From Polynucleobacter sp. UK-Gri1-W3 (GTDB taxonomy: Bacteria; Pseudomonadota; Gammaproteobacteria; Burkholderiales; Burkholderiaceae): a stretch of DNA of 61,581 nt. Below are positions 1 through 8,989 of the stretch, piece by piece; within the stretch, counting starts at the first letter, position 1; every line of letters starts with the position of its first letter. The translations under genes and the position numbers were made by a program. The notes under the pieces are model-generated. The model worked only from the letters and a program-made list of their open reading frames with translations. It made no database searches and was not told where the DNA came from. The stretch covers positions 1-61,581 of the forward strand of contig NZ_JACVQA010000001.1 of assembly GCF_018881595.1 (NCBI RefSeq). The letters run 5' to 3'.

Positions 1-2
1 AC

Positions 3-86
3 TACTACAACCATGATCGAATCAAACAAAAACTAAAGGGATTAAGTCCGGTGCAATACCGAACTCAATCCCTTCTGGTAACCTGA
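3..86 (+). CDS. IS3-family transposase OrfB, C-terminal fragment (cut by window edge)
   Basis: Frame 3 reads YNHDRIKQKLKGLSPVQYR near its end and stops at TGA 84-86. This is the characteristic C-terminal tail of the DDE integrase (OrfB) of IS3 elements, where an R-I-K...L-K-G-L-S-P-V-Q-Y-R stretch follows the catalytic glutamate helix. Only 27 codons are present because the window begins inside the gene. The catalytic domain is not visible, so activity cannot be judged. Confidence 0.75.
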   Translation, partial: YYNHDRIKQKLKGLSPVQYRTQSLLVT

Positions 87-92
87 CTAAAC

Positions 93-117
93 TGTCCAAC
101 TTTTGGGGGTCAGTTCA
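93..117 (+). repeat. Terminal inverted repeat of the IS3-family element
   Basis: The 25 bases starting TGTCCAACTTTTGGGGGTCA, just after the transposase stop, match the usual IS3-family end. Read on the other strand it begins TGAACTGACCCCCAAAAG. The terminal dinucleotide is CA at 116-117. Any 3-4 bp target duplication would begin at 118, but the other end is needed to confirm it. Confidence 0.7.
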
Positions 118-148
118 CGCAGGTGGTTTTATTTGATAGGGCTGCTTG

Positions 149-454
149 TCACTCAAAATGGCAAACGTAGTGCACAGGTTGCTCCGCACGAATAACGAAG
201 TAACCACCCTTCTCCACTTCCCAGCTTTGACCAGCCTTGAACTCTTGCTCAGGGGCACCATTGATGCTGACGAAAGCGTTGCCATCAACCACTTCCATAA
301 TCTCTTTGGTGCTCAAATCAAAACGTAGGGTGCTTGGCAATACAACACCAACTGACTTACGGATACCATTAGGCAAAGTCACAGTGTGTGAAACGCACTT
401 GCCATCAAAAAATACATTGGCTTTTTTGCCTACGGAAACTTGATCAAATTGCAT
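149..454 (-). CDS. ppnP: Pyrimidine/purine nucleoside phosphorylase (PpnP, DUF1255 cupin)
   Basis: This 101-residue single-domain cupin matches the PpnP/YaiE family in length and sequence. The N-terminus has the family's V-A-V-x-A-N-V-F-F-D-G-K-like stretch (VGKKANVFFDGKCVSHTVTL), followed by the G-x-x-K-S-V-G-V-V-L-P segment and a C-terminal F-x-I...V-x-Y-x-C. The family phosphorolyses several nucleosides to base and ribose-1-phosphate in the cytoplasm. It lies 64 bp downstream of argG on the same strand and may be the last gene of an argF-argG-ppnP transcript. The IS3 end lies just beyond its stop. Confidence 0.88.
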   Translation of the reverse strand: MQFDQVSVGKKANVFFDGKCVSHTVTLPNGIRKSVGVVLPSTLRFDLSTKEIMEVVDGNAFVSINGAPEQEFKAGQSWEVEKGGYFVIRAEQPVHYVCHFE

Positions 455-518
455 GCTAATTCTTTCTATTCTGTTGAGTTCTAATCGTTTACTTACTTTT
501 ACTCATTGTGACTTTTAG

Positions 519-1751
519 TTATTTCTTTGCGCGCTTACGCTTAGCGATTTCAGCAATACGCATACGCAAAGCATTAAGCTTAATAAAGCCACCGGCATCT
601 GCTTGGTTATATGCGCCACCGTCATCATCAAAGGTTGCAATGTTTTGGTCAAACAAGGTATTTGCTGAATCACGTGAAATTATCGATACAGAACCCTTAT
701 AGAGCTTAAGACGAACAACACCGTTTACACCCAGTTGCGTATGATCAATCAGGGTTTGCAAAGCAAGACGCTCTGGAGCCCACCACAAGCCGTTGTAAAT
801 CAAGCTTGCATAGCGAGGCATCAAATCATCCTTCAGGTGAGCTACTTCACGATCTAACGTAATGCTCTCGATACCGCGGTGCGCCTTCAGGAGAATTGTG
901 CCGCCAGGAGTTTCATAGCAACCACGACTCTTCATGCCAACAAAGCGGTTTTCTACCAAATCGAGACGGCCAATACCATGCTTACCGCCAATGCGATTTA
1001 ACTCGGCCAATAACTCATGCGGCTTATAAGCTTTGCCATCAATAGCTACTGGGTCACCAGCCTTAAATTCAATTTCAACAATCTCTGGGGCATCTGGCGC
1101 CTTTTCTGGTGACACTGTCCAACGCCACATTGACTCTTCTGCTTCAGCATTTGGATTTTCTAAATGACGGCCTTCATAGCTGATATGCAAAAGGTTGGCG
1201 TCCATAGAGTAAGGTGAACCACCTTGCTTATGCTTCATTTCAACTGGAATGCCATGCTTTTCTGCGTAAGCCATCAACTTCTCACGCGAGAGGAGGTCCC
1301 ATTCACGCCAAGGAGCGATTACTTTGATTCCTGGCTCTAATGCGTAGTAACCTAACTCAAAGCGAACCTGGTCATTACCTTTACCAGTAGCGCCGTGCGA
1401 CACAGCGTCTGCACCAGTTAAGCGAGCGATTTCAATTTGACGCTTCGCAATTAATGGGCGAGCAATAGAGGTCCCCAATAAATACTCACCTTCGTAAATC
1501 GTGTTAGCGCGGAACATTGGAAATACAAAGTCACGCACAAATTCTTCACGCAAGTCATCGATAAAAATATTCTCTGGCTTGATGCCAAATTGCAATGCTT
1601 TTGCACGTGCCGGCTCAAGCTCTTCACCCTGACCTAAGTCTGCCGTAAAGGTCACGATCTCACAGCCATAGGTGTCTTGAAGCCACTTCAAGATCACGCT
1701 TGTATCTAAACCACCGGAATACGCTAAGACTGCTTTTTTAATATCAGACAT
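519..1751 (-). CDS. argG: Argininosuccinate synthase
   Basis: The 410-residue enzyme condenses citrulline and aspartate with ATP to argininosuccinate, the penultimate step of arginine synthesis. The N-type ATP pyrophosphatase loop S-G-G-L-D-T-S sits at residues 12-18. The family signatures [13 protein letters not shown] and [11 protein letters not shown] are both present. Length is normal and the C-terminus is lysine/arginine rich. argF ends about 50 bp upstream, so two consecutive steps of the pathway are encoded together. Confidence 0.97.
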   Translation of the reverse strand: MSDIKKAVLAYSGGLDTSVILKWLQDTYGCEIVTFTADLGQGEELEPARAKALQFGIKPENIFIDDLREEFVRDFVFPMFRANTIYEGEYLLGTSIARPLIAKRQIEIARLTGADAVSHGATGKGNDQVRFELGYYALEPGIKVIAPWREWDLLSREKLMAYAEKHGIPVEMKHKQGGSPYSMDANLLHISYEGRHLENPNAEAEESMWRWTVSPEKAPDAPEIVEIEFKAGDPVAIDGKAYKPHELLAELNRIGGKHGIGRLDLVENRFVGMKSRGCYETPGGTILLKAHRGIESITLDREVAHLKDDLMPRYASLIYNGLWWAPERLALQTLIDHTQLGVNGVVRLKLYKGSVSIISRDSANTLFDQNIATFDDDGGAYNQADAGGFIKLNALRMRIAEIAKRKRAKK

Positions 1752-1802
1752 GTTTTCTTATTCAATCAAAAAATTATTCAACAACTAACCTAGACAAACT
1801 TC

Positions 1803-2783
1803 TTAATCCAAACGGCCGCAGAGCAAATACTCCATCAAAGCTTTTTGCACATGCAAGCGATTTTCTGCCTCTTCCCAAACAATACTTTGTGGACCATCAA
1901 TTACACCAGCTGAAACCTCTTCACCACGATGTGCTGGTAAGCAGTGCATAAATAAGGCATCCGGCTTAGCTAGAGACATCAACTCTTCATCAACCATCCA
2001 GTCCTGAAAAGCATTCATGCGCGATGTATTTTCCGCTTCATAACCCATGCTGGTCCAAACATCAGTAGTAACCAAGTCAGCACCTTTGCATGCATCCATA
2101 GGATCGGCACAGATCGTCAAGTGTTTGGCTGCCTTTGGGGTTAAACGTGCTGGATCTAGCTGATACCCCTCAGGTGCAGAGAAGCGCAACTGGAAGTCTA
2201 GACATTCAGCTGCCTGCAACCATGTGTAAGCCATGTTGTTAGCATCGCCTACCCAAGCTACCATCTTTCCCTGAATAGGGCCACGGGCTTCAACAAACGT
2301 GAAGATGTCGGCCAACACTTGGCAAGGGTGAAATTCATTTGTCAGGCCATTAATTACTGGCACGCGCGAGTTAGAGGCAAATCTCTCAATAATCTCTTGG
2401 CCAAAGGTACGAATCATGATGATGTCAGTCATTCTTGAAATCACCTGAGCAGCGTCCTCTACAGGCTCGCCACGGCCCAACTGAGTATCTCTAGTGTTTA
2501 GGTATACCGCATGACCACCAAGCTGATGGATGCCCGCCTCGAAGGACAGGCGGGTACGGGTGGAATGCTTCTCAAAAATCATCGCCAAGGTGCGGTCATG
2601 CAGTGGATGCCAGGTTTCGTAACTCTTGAACTTAGCCTTGAGCCAGGCTGATCGCTTCAGTAAATAGTCGTACTCTTCACGAGTCAGGTCGGAAAACTGC
2701 AGGTAGTGCTTTACCTTACCGGGCGCCTGAGGCTTTGCCAGCGATGTCATAGTTGAGCTTTCTACTAAAGTTTTGGCTTGCAT
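1803..2783 (-). CDS. argF: Ornithine carbamoyltransferase
   Basis: This enzyme transfers the carbamoyl group from carbamoyl phosphate to ornithine, giving citrulline for ArgG. The carbamoyl-phosphate loop S-T-R-T-R is followed by L-S-F-E. Later come the H-P-C-Q motif and F-M-H-C-L-P-A-H-R-G-E-E, which carries the ornithine-site cysteine. The frame is open from a TTG at 2795, but the first ATG is at 2783, preceded by a GAAG-rich stretch. Another ATG at 2750 gives a protein closer to the usual N-terminus and is equally possible. It is followed directly by argG. Confidence 0.95.
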   Translation of the reverse strand: MQAKTLVESSTMTSLAKPQAPGKVKHYLQFSDLTREEYDYLLKRSAWLKAKFKSYETWHPLHDRTLAMIFEKHSTRTRLSFEAGIHQLGGHAVYLNTRDTQLGRGEPVEDAAQVISRMTDIIMIRTFGQEIIERFASNSRVPVINGLTNEFHPCQVLADIFTFVEARGPIQGKMVAWVGDANNMAYTWLQAAECLDFQLRFSAPEGYQLDPARLTPKAAKHLTICADPMDACKGADLVTTDVWTSMGYEAENTSRMNAFQDWMVDEELMSLAKPDALFMHCLPAHRGEEVSAGVIDGPQSIVWEEAENRLHVQKALMEYLLCGRLD

Positions 2784-2902
2784 TTTTTTCTTCAAACATT
2801 CGGCTGCACGAAAATAGATCCTAAAGTCATCTTACGGCCAACTCAGGCTGTTAAGCTAGAGGACTTAGCAACGCTATTTCTCACAACCATCATTACGCGA
2901 AC

Positions 2903-3217
2903 TTGAACCACAAAAAGCTTTTCATTCAAGGCATTACCACTTCTGGCAAACCATTTCGGCCCAGCGATTGGGCAGAGCGTCTGTGCGGGGTGATGGCTAC
3001 TTTTCGCCCTCCCGGCGATTCCGGGGACCCTCGCTTCACTTATTCGCCCTATGTCAGACCAGTGCTTATTGCAAAAGTGAAATGCGTTGTTATCGATACT
3101 CGACTGAGAGACCTAGATCCTCGAGCGTTAGACTTTGTCATGAACTTTGCCAAAGACAATGACCTACCGATCGAAGAGGCATGTGAGTTCAACCCAACAG
3201 CCTCAGCCCAGCCTTAA
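2903..3217 (+). CDS. DUF3579 family protein, function unknown
   Basis: This 104-residue soluble protein contains I-Q-G-I-T-T-S-G-K-x-F-R-P-S-D-W-A-E-R-L-C-G, the hallmark of DUF3579, a small family I know mainly from betaproteobacteria. No signal peptide or membrane segment is visible. Its function is not established, and association with type IV pilus or secretion genes is not supported here. The only in-frame start before the conserved part is TTG at 2903. It is transcribed divergently from argF and convergently with rpsT. Confidence 0.8.
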   Translation: MNHKKLFIQGITTSGKPFRPSDWAERLCGVMATFRPPGDSGDPRFTYSPYVRPVLIAKVKCVVIDTRLRDLDPRALDFVMNFAKDNDLPIEEACEFNPTASAQP

Positions 3218-3270
3218 AAACAAAAACCCGCTCTGTTGAGGAGCGGGCCTAGGTCGAAACTACCTCGACC
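3216..3270 (-). terminator. Intrinsic terminator for rpsT
   Basis: Read on the minus strand, the inverted repeat 3227-3233/3241-3247 (CCCGCTC with GAGCGGG, 7-nt loop) is followed by a U-rich tail, which corresponds to the A tract 3216-3226. A smaller 6-bp inverted repeat, GGTCGA/TCGACC at 3252-3270, lies between it and the rpsT stop. The T-tract polarity shows that it serves rpsT rather than the DUF3579 gene. Confidence 0.75.
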
Positions 3271-3290
3271 AGCCTAAAACTAAAACTGTA

Positions 3291-3557
3291 TTACGCTGCC
3301 ATCGCCTTGATAGCTGCAGACAAACGTGACTTCTGACGAGCTGCAGTATTTTTGTGAGCAATCTTCTTGTCAGCAATCTTATCGATTGTTGCTTGAGTTG
3401 CTGAGAAAACTTTCGCTGCAGCAGCTTTGTCACCAGTTTCAATAGCTTTACGAACTGCCTTAATGGAAGTGCGGAGCTTTGAACGCAAACTGGAATTGTG
3501 TTCGTTTTGTTTTACTGCTTGGCGTGCACGCTTGCGCGCTTGTGCTGTATTGGCCAT
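3291..3557 (-). CDS. rpsT: 30S ribosomal protein S20
   Basis: This 88-residue, strongly basic, helical protein starts [13 protein letters not shown] and ends in [16 protein letters not shown], as bacterial S20 does. S20 binds 16S rRNA early in assembly of the small subunit. It is monocistronic, divergent from murJ, and followed by a clear terminator. Length and composition are typical. Confidence 0.97.
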   Translation of the reverse strand: MANTAQARKRARQAVKQNEHNSSLRSKLRTSIKAVRKAIETGDKAAAAKVFSATQATIDKIADKKIAHKNTAARQKSRLSAAIKAMAA

Positions 3558-3708
3558 CTTTAAACCTTGCCTCTATAAAATGCAAAATGCGATTAGTTAA
3601 AAATCTTGCGGACTTGCTAGATTCAGAAGCAAGCTCGCCAAAACCTAAGATTTTACATTAAAGGGGCAAAAAAGCCCAGCCGACTGATAAATAGGTGAAA
3701 ATCGGCTC

Positions 3709-5262
3709 ATGAATCTGCTTTCTGCCGCCGCCAAGGTCAGCACCCTGACCATGCTGTCTCGTATTACGGGCCTGCTCCGGGAGACCCTCATTGCCCGCAG
3801 TTTCGGGGCCTCAGAGTGGACGGATGCCTTTAACGTGGCTTTTAGACTACCCAATTTGCTGCGGCGGCTGTTTGCCGAAGGAGCTTTTTCTCAGGCTTTT
3901 GTACCCATTTTGGGTGAAATCTCCAGCAAAGGGGATCAAAAACAGGCCCAAATCCTCGTTAATGCGGTCTCTACCCTCTTATTTTGGGCTTTGCTGCTCA
4001 CAGTATTGGTCGGCGTGATTGGCGCTCCAGCCCTCATTTTGATCATTGCTACGGGCTTTAAGGGTGGCCCCGCCTATGAGGCCAGCGTAGTGATGACCCG
4101 CATCATGTTCCCGTATATCGGCCTGATTTCCCTGGTTTCGCTGTCAGCTGGCATTCTGAACACATTCCAGCGCTTTGCCATTCCCGCCTTTACCCCAGTT
4201 TTACTCAATTTAGCTTTGATCGGGAGCGCAATATTTTTAGCACCCCATCTTGAGCAACCTATTTATGCCCTGAGCATTGGCGTTCTGATTGGTGGCGTTT
4301 TGCAACTAGCCATTCAAGTTCCAGCCTTATCTCGCATCGGACTATTACCGCGAATTGGTTTGTTGCCGGGAGCTATTAAGACGGCTATTACTAATCCAGA
4401 TGCAAGACGGGTATTGCGCCTGATGGGGCCAGCAGTATTTGCGGTGTCAGTCGCGCAAATTTCTCTCATTATCAATACCAATATTGCCTCACGCCTTCAA
4501 GCAGGAAGCGTTTCCTGGCTATCTTATGCAGATCGTTTGATGGAGTTTCCAACTGCACTGCTGGGAGTGGCACTAGGCACCGTGCTTCTACCAAGCTTAA
4601 GCAAAGCCAATGCCAAGAATGATTTAGTGCATGCTGGAGAATTACTCCTCTGGGGGCTGCAGCTGACATTTTTACTGGCAGCGCCGTGTGCGCTTGCGCT
4701 CTTTATCTTTGGGGAGCCACTAGCTGCCGTCCTGTACCACTACGGTAAATTCAATGCACTTGACGTCGTAATGACACAACGAGCTTTAGCCGCATATGGA
4801 GTTGGGCTGATTGGCTTGATTCTGGTAAAAATTTTGGCCCCTGGCTTTTATTCTCGCCAAGATATTCGTACCCCAGTCAAAATTGGATTGCTTGTTTTAG
4901 TAGCTACCCAATTAGCCAACCTCGTCTTCGTGCCCTGGCTTGGGCATGCTGGTCTTGCTCTATCGGTTGGCACGGGCGCCTGTCTGAATGCAGCCCTCTT
5001 ATGGGTTGGTCTACATAAACGCGGCGCCCTACCCAGCTCTGCCTGGGCCAAGTACCTAGGCCAATTATTTCTGGCGCTCATTCCCTTTGCGGCAGTGCTT
5101 TTTTATGCCGCTGGCGCACATCATTGGATTGACCTTCAAGCCGAACCGTGGCTTCGCATTGGCTTAGTTGCTGCATGGCTAGCTGTTGCAGCCATCGTTT
5201 ACTTTGCATCCCTCGCTTTAGTTGGAATTCGCTGGCAAAAATTCTTGCGTCATGCAAAATAG
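3709..5262 (+). CDS. murJ: Lipid II flippase MurJ (MviN)
   Basis: The 517-residue polytopic inner-membrane protein of the MOP superfamily moves lipid II across the cytoplasmic membrane for peptidoglycan synthesis. The N-terminus (S-R-I-T-G-L-L-R-E-T-L-I-A-R-S-F-G-A) and the following D-A-F-N-V-A-F-R-L-P-N-L-L-R-R-L-F-A-E-G-A-F motif are diagnostic. About fourteen hydrophobic segments can be counted. It is divergent from rpsT, as in many proteobacteria, and is followed after 5 bp by a SirB1-type gene, suggesting co-transcription. Confidence 0.96.
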   Translation: MNLLSAAAKVSTLTMLSRITGLLRETLIARSFGASEWTDAFNVAFRLPNLLRRLFAEGAFSQAFVPILGEISSKGDQKQAQILVNAVSTLLFWALLLTVLVGVIGAPALILIIATGFKGGPAYEASVVMTRIMFPYIGLISLVSLSAGILNTFQRFAIPAFTPVLLNLALIGSAIFLAPHLEQPIYALSIGVLIGGVLQLAIQVPALSRIGLLPRIGLLPGAIKTAITNPDARRVLRLMGPAVFAVSVAQISLIINTNIASRLQAGSVSWLSYADRLMEFPTALLGVALGTVLLPSLSKANAKNDLVHAGELLLWGLQLTFLLAAPCALALFIFGEPLAAVLYHYGKFNALDVVMTQRALAAYGVGLIGLILVKILAPGFYSRQDIRTPVKIGLLVLVATQLANLVFVPWLGHAGLALSVGTGACLNAALLWVGLHKRGALPSSAWAKYLGQLFLALIPFAAVLFYAAGAHHWIDLQAEPWLRIGLVAAWLAVAAIVYFASLALVGIRWQKFLRHAK

Positions 5263-5267
5263 ACCTT

Positions 5268-6110
5268 ATGCCAACACAACAACTCGACTATTTCACCTCC
5301 CTAGTTGCTGAAGACGAACACCTCCCCCTAACGGAGGCTGCAATCGCCGTCGCACACCATGCTTATCCCGATCTAGATGTTCAACACACGTTAGATCATC
5401 TTGATCAGCTGGGTAATAAATTAAAGTCGCGCGTGACTCCAGATACCTCGCCAGTTCAGCGCTTACAAATTCTCAAGCATTTCTTTTATAACGAACTGGG
5501 CTTTGGTCCAAACCCAAATGACTTTTATGCGCCTGAGAATTCGTACTTACATTACGTACTCGAAAATCGCAGAGGCATTCCAATTTCATTAGCGATTCTG
5601 ATGATGGAATTAGGAAATCAAATTGGTTTGAAAATTCGGGGGGTTTCATTTCCCAATCACTTCATGATGCGCATCTCTCTACAACAAGGTGAAGTGATCA
5701 TGGATCCTCTCACCGGAGAATCACTCTCTAAGAATCAATTACAAGAGATGCTTGATCCCTACTTGGATGCCAAAGGGTATCGAGGCGATCTCAGCCTGCC
5801 ACTAAATATCTTCCTACGTGCATCTAGCTCTAGAGAAATTCTGTCGCGCTTCTTGAGGAACCTAAAAATGATTTACTCAGAACATGAGCGCTGGGAGCGC
5901 CTGTTGGGTATTCAAGAGCGTTTAGTAATCCTACTGCCAGACTCTGTTGAAGAAGTTCGAGATAGAGGGCTCATCTTTGCGCAACTAGAATATTTACGTC
6001 CCGCCATAGCTGATATGCACCGCTACCTCAGTGAAATGCCGGAAGCTGAAGATGCCAGTGATATTCGTGAGCACATCGCCACACTTGAAAGCCAAACAAA
6101 GCTGCACTAA
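5268..6110 (+). CDS. SirB1-type protein (transglutaminase-like core plus TPR)
   Basis: This 280-residue cytoplasmic protein has the SirB1 N-terminal core, including Y-F-Y/F-N-E-L-G-F and N-S-Y-L-H-Y-V-L-E-N-R-R-G-I-P-I-S-L-A, a transglutaminase-like fold without an obvious full catalytic triad. A C-terminal TPR-like region follows. ATG 5268 was chosen because it lies 5 bp after the murJ stop; longer readings run back into murJ. Its biochemical role is not known. The stop codon falls inside a terminator-like hairpin. Confidence 0.85.
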   Translation: MPTQQLDYFTSLVAEDEHLPLTEAAIAVAHHAYPDLDVQHTLDHLDQLGNKLKSRVTPDTSPVQRLQILKHFFYNELGFGPNPNDFYAPENSYLHYVLENRRGIPISLAILMMELGNQIGLKIRGVSFPNHFMMRISLQQGEVIMDPLTGESLSKNQLQEMLDPYLDAKGYRGDLSLPLNIFLRASSSREILSRFLRNLKMIYSEHERWERLLGIQERLVILLPDSVEEVRDRGLIFAQLEYLRPAIADMHRYLSEMPEAEDASDIREHIATLESQTKLH

Positions 6111-6138
6111 AGCCAAGAAATTTTGGCTTTAGTTGTTT
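6107..6138 (+). terminator. Hairpin terminator overlapping the sirB1-like stop codon
   Basis: A perfect 10-bp stem, CTAAAGCCAA (6107-6116) with TTGGCTTTAG (6123-6132), has a 6-nt loop and is followed by TTGTTTT. The TAA stop of the upstream gene (6108-6110) lies in the left arm. It probably ends the murJ-sirB1 transcript. The T tract is broken, so efficiency is uncertain. Confidence 0.65.
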
Positions 6139-6146
6139 TGCTTGTT

Positions 6147-6791
6147 TTAGTCTTGCTTGCGCTGAAAAATTTTATAAAGGGCTGCCAATACAACCGGAAT
6201 AGCAGCTGCACCAACCCCCACTAGCACAATCACATTGAGGTTTTGGCGAATGATGGGGATATTGCCAAAAAAATATCCAGCAATCACCAGCCCAAATACC
6301 CACAGCGCAGCGCCCGTGATATTAAAAAACTGAAAACGCGAGAAGGTCATCTCAGATACACCTGCGATAAAAGGTGCGAAGGTCCGAATGATTGGTAGGA
6401 AGCGCGCAAGAATGATGGTCTTACCGCCATGCTTTTCATAAAAGGTATGTGTCTTCAATAGAGCGCCTTGATCAATCCAGCGCGATTTACTACTAAATAC
6501 TCGTTTGCCAATCCAGCGACCAATGAAATAATTCACGGTATTACCAGCGACTGCAGCAACTAACAAACCAATGCATAAAGTCCAGATATTGAAATGCTCA
6601 GTAGCACAATAAGCACCAGCGATAAACAAAAGGGAGTCACCAGGCAAGAATGGGGCTACTACTAAACCTGTCTCAGCAAAAACGATAGCAAATAACAGGC
6701 CATAAGCCCAGGGGCCGTATTGCTGAATCACGACATCTAGATGTTTATCAATATGCAACAATAAATCACTGATTTGCAAAAGGGTATCCAT
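6147..6791 (-). CDS. DedA-family membrane protein
   Basis: This 214-residue multi-pass inner-membrane protein belongs to the DedA/SNARE-associated family. The family is needed for membrane homeostasis, and some members act as undecaprenyl-phosphate or phospholipid flippases. Seen here: the E-T-G-L-V-V-A-P-F-L-P-G-D-S-L-L re-entrant motif, the glycine-rich G-N-T-V-N-Y-F-I-G-R-W-I-G segment, and F/R-F-L-P-I-I-R-T-F-A-P-F-I-A-G. ATG 6791, after a GAGAG-like ribosome site, was preferred over an upstream in-frame reading that would invade the miaA promoter region. Which DedA subgroup it belongs to cannot be told. Confidence 0.9.
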   Translation of the reverse strand: MDTLLQISDLLLHIDKHLDVVIQQYGPWAYGLLFAIVFAETGLVVAPFLPGDSLLFIAGAYCATEHFNIWTLCIGLLVAAVAGNTVNYFIGRWIGKRVFSSKSRWIDQGALLKTHTFYEKHGGKTIILARFLPIIRTFAPFIAGVSEMTFSRFQFFNITGAALWVFGLVIAGYFFGNIPIIRQNLNVIVLVGVGAAAIPVVLAALYKIFQRKQD

Positions 6792-6849
6792 CAACTCGCT
6801 CTCTAACTTATGGGTTGTTGCGGATATTAACAGGCTCTTATAATTGGGT

Positions 6850-7854
6850 ATGTCAACTGAACCCCACATTCAGAATATGCATGCTCTTAATGAAGCCCCC
6901 ATTCTTTGTATTGTTGGGCCCACTGGCGCAGGCAAAACCCATCTCGCCATGTCTTTGGCGGAGTATGCAAAATCGATTGGTCAAACAATTGAGCTTATCA
7001 GCATGGATTCTGCCCTCGTATACCGCGGTTTAGATATAGGCAGCGCTAAACCCACCAAAGCTGAGCAGGCTGCAGTCATTCATCATCTTATTGACATCAT
7101 CGACCCCACTGAAGTGTATTCAGCGGCGCGTTTTGCAAAGGATGCCAAAGATCTATGCGCAGAAATTCGTGCGCGGGGAAATATTCCCGTTGTTGTAGGT
7201 GGAACCATGTTGTATTGGCGTGCATGGGCGCATGGACTCTCCTCACTACCTCCAGCAAATCCAGAAATTCGAGCTCGCTTGGACGAAGAAGGTAAGACTA
7301 TCGGTTGGCCAGCAATGCACGATCAGCTTGCCAAAGTGGATCCCGAAGCTGCAGCGCGTTTAAAGCCGAATGATTCTCAACGAGTGCAACGTGCTTTAGA
7401 GGTTTTTGAAATCACTGGTAAACCCATGTCTGTATTACTTGCTGACTCACCCAGTGAAGATGGTAGGGAAGGTTCTGCTATTCCACCATGGATTAATTTG
7501 GTTTCACTAGAGCCAAGTGATCGCAAGCGATTGCATCAGAATTTAGAGAAACGCTTTGATGAAATGCTTGCGGCAGGATTTATGAATGAGGTCAAAGCAC
7601 TGCGTGCCAATACTGAATTACATCCAGATCTTCCGGCTATTCGCTCGGTAGGCTATCGCCAAGCCTGGGAATTTTTTAATGGAGAAATTGATGCTGAAGA
7701 AATGCGCTACAAAGCATTAGCAGCAACTCGACAGCTTGGTAAGCGACAACTCACATGGCTGCGAGCAATTGAGGGAAGAAAAACGTTTGACCCCTTCAAC
7801 CCCGAAGAGCTGAAGGCAGCTTTAGATTACTGCAAGAAGAATTTAAGTTACTAG
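6850..7854 (+). CDS. miaA: tRNA dimethylallyltransferase
   Basis: The enzyme adds a dimethylallyl group to A37 of tRNAs that read UNN codons. The P-loop G-P-T-G-A-G-K-T lies at residues 23-30 of the 334-residue product, followed by the substrate motif S-M-D-S-A-L-V-Y-R-G-L-D-I-G-S-A-K-P and D-I-I-D-P. The C-terminus has the usual R-Q-L-G-K-R-Q-L-T-W-L-R. ATG 6850 is taken as the start; a TTG two codons earlier and an ATG at 6877 are alternatives. It is divergent from dedA and convergent with purM, with only 9 bp between stop codons. Confidence 0.96.
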   Translation: MSTEPHIQNMHALNEAPILCIVGPTGAGKTHLAMSLAEYAKSIGQTIELISMDSALVYRGLDIGSAKPTKAEQAAVIHHLIDIIDPTEVYSAARFAKDAKDLCAEIRARGNIPVVVGGTMLYWRAWAHGLSSLPPANPEIRARLDEEGKTIGWPAMHDQLAKVDPEAAARLKPNDSQRVQRALEVFEITGKPMSVLLADSPSEDGREGSAIPPWINLVSLEPSDRKRLHQNLEKRFDEMLAAGFMNEVKALRANTELHPDLPAIRSVGYRQAWEFFNGEIDAEEMRYKALAATRQLGKRQLTWLRAIEGRKTFDPFNPEELKAALDYCKKNLSY

Positions 7855-7863
7855 TTTATTAAC

Positions 7864-8916
7864 TTAAATAACGATTGTTTGTGGTGCATCTTTCGGACGC
7901 TCAACTACTTCGCCAACTGTCCAAGCTTTGAGGCCCTGAGCAGTTAATGACTTGATTGCAGTATCTACTTGGTCAGGAGATACGATCACAACCATTCCGA
8001 TGCCGCAGTTAAATACGCGTACCATTTCTGCATCAGCAACGCCGCCCTTCATTTGCAACCAACGGAATAGTTCCGGCATTTGCCAACTGTCGCGATGTAG
8101 TACTGCCTGAGTATTTTCTGGGAGCACGCGAGGGACGTTGTCTACCAAACCACCGCCTGTAATATGCGCCATTCCTTTTACATTGATTTCAGAAATCAAT
8201 TTTAGAAGCGGCTTTACATAAATTTCTGTTGGTGCCATCACCACATCACCCAATGAGCGACCACCTAAATCATCGCTAGGCTTTGCGCCGGCACGTTCAA
8301 TAATCTTGCGCACCAATGAGTAACCATTCGAATGCGCGCCACTGGAACCAATGGCCAATACTGCATCGCCAGGAACAATCGTTGCACCAGTAATGATTTT
8401 GGATTTTTCAACGGCGCCCACTGCAAAACCAGCCAAATCATATTCACCTGGTGGGTACATACCAGGCATTTCAGCTGTCTCGCCACCAATCAATGCGCAG
8501 CCAGATAATTCACAGCCCTTGGCAATACCGCCAACAACAGTTGCGGCAGTGTCCACAGTCAACTTACCACAAGCAAAGTAATCCAAAAAGAAAAGGGGCT
8601 CGGCACCCTGAACCAAAATGTCGTTCACACTCATAGCCACCAGGTCTTGACCGATGGTTTCATGACGATTCCACTCGAATGCCAACCTGAGTTTGGTACC
8701 AACACCATCTGTTCCAGAAACTAAAACTGGCTCTTTATAGCGCTTAGGCACCTCAAAAAGGGCTCCAAAGCCACCAATCCCGGCTAGAACACCCTCGCGC
8801 ATGGTCTTTTTAGCAAGCGGCTTAATACGGTCAACTAAAGCATCCCCAGCATCAATATCGACGCCAGCGTCACGGTAGGAAAGGCCTTTTGAGGAGGAAT
8901 TATTAGGTGAAGTCAT
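7864..8916 (-). CDS. purM: Phosphoribosylformylglycinamidine cyclo-ligase (AIR synthase)
   Basis: The 350-residue enzyme closes the imidazole ring in purine synthesis, converting FGAM to AIR with ATP. The N-terminal [12 protein letters not shown] motif, the D-G-V-G-T-K-L nucleotide motif, [10 protein letters not shown] and H-I-T-G-G-G-L are all present. Length is normal. The gene is divergent from a PerM-type permease, a common pairing in Burkholderiales; no purR site was identified. Another purine gene, purB, lies in the window but far away. Confidence 0.97.
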   Translation of the reverse strand: MTSPNNSSSKGLSYRDAGVDIDAGDALVDRIKPLAKKTMREGVLAGIGGFGALFEVPKRYKEPVLVSGTDGVGTKLRLAFEWNRHETIGQDLVAMSVNDILVQGAEPLFFLDYFACGKLTVDTAATVVGGIAKGCELSGCALIGGETAEMPGMYPPGEYDLAGFAVGAVEKSKIITGATIVPGDAVLAIGSSGAHSNGYSLVRKIIERAGAKPSDDLGGRSLGDVVMAPTEIYVKPLLKLISEINVKGMAHITGGGLVDNVPRVLPENTQAVLHRDSWQMPELFRWLQMKGGVADAEMVRVFNCGIGMVVIVSPDQVDTAIKSLTAQGLKAWTVGEVVERPKDAPQTIVI

Positions 8917-8989
8917 GTCAGAGCCAGAATATTAGTAAAAAATGGTACTTCGTCAGTAGAATCATTGAATTCTAGAGGATTGAAGCAAG

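Larger units (their letters stand above)
1..117 (+). mobile_element. IS3-family insertion sequence, 3' end only
   Basis: This is the right end of an IS3-family element whose remainder lies outside the window. It holds the last codons of the transposase followed by a terminal inverted repeat that ends in CA at 117. The element stops 31 bp from the ppnP stop codon. Seeing both the transposase tail and the terminal repeat makes the family call fairly safe, but the exact subgroup cannot be settled from 117 bases. Confidence 0.8.
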
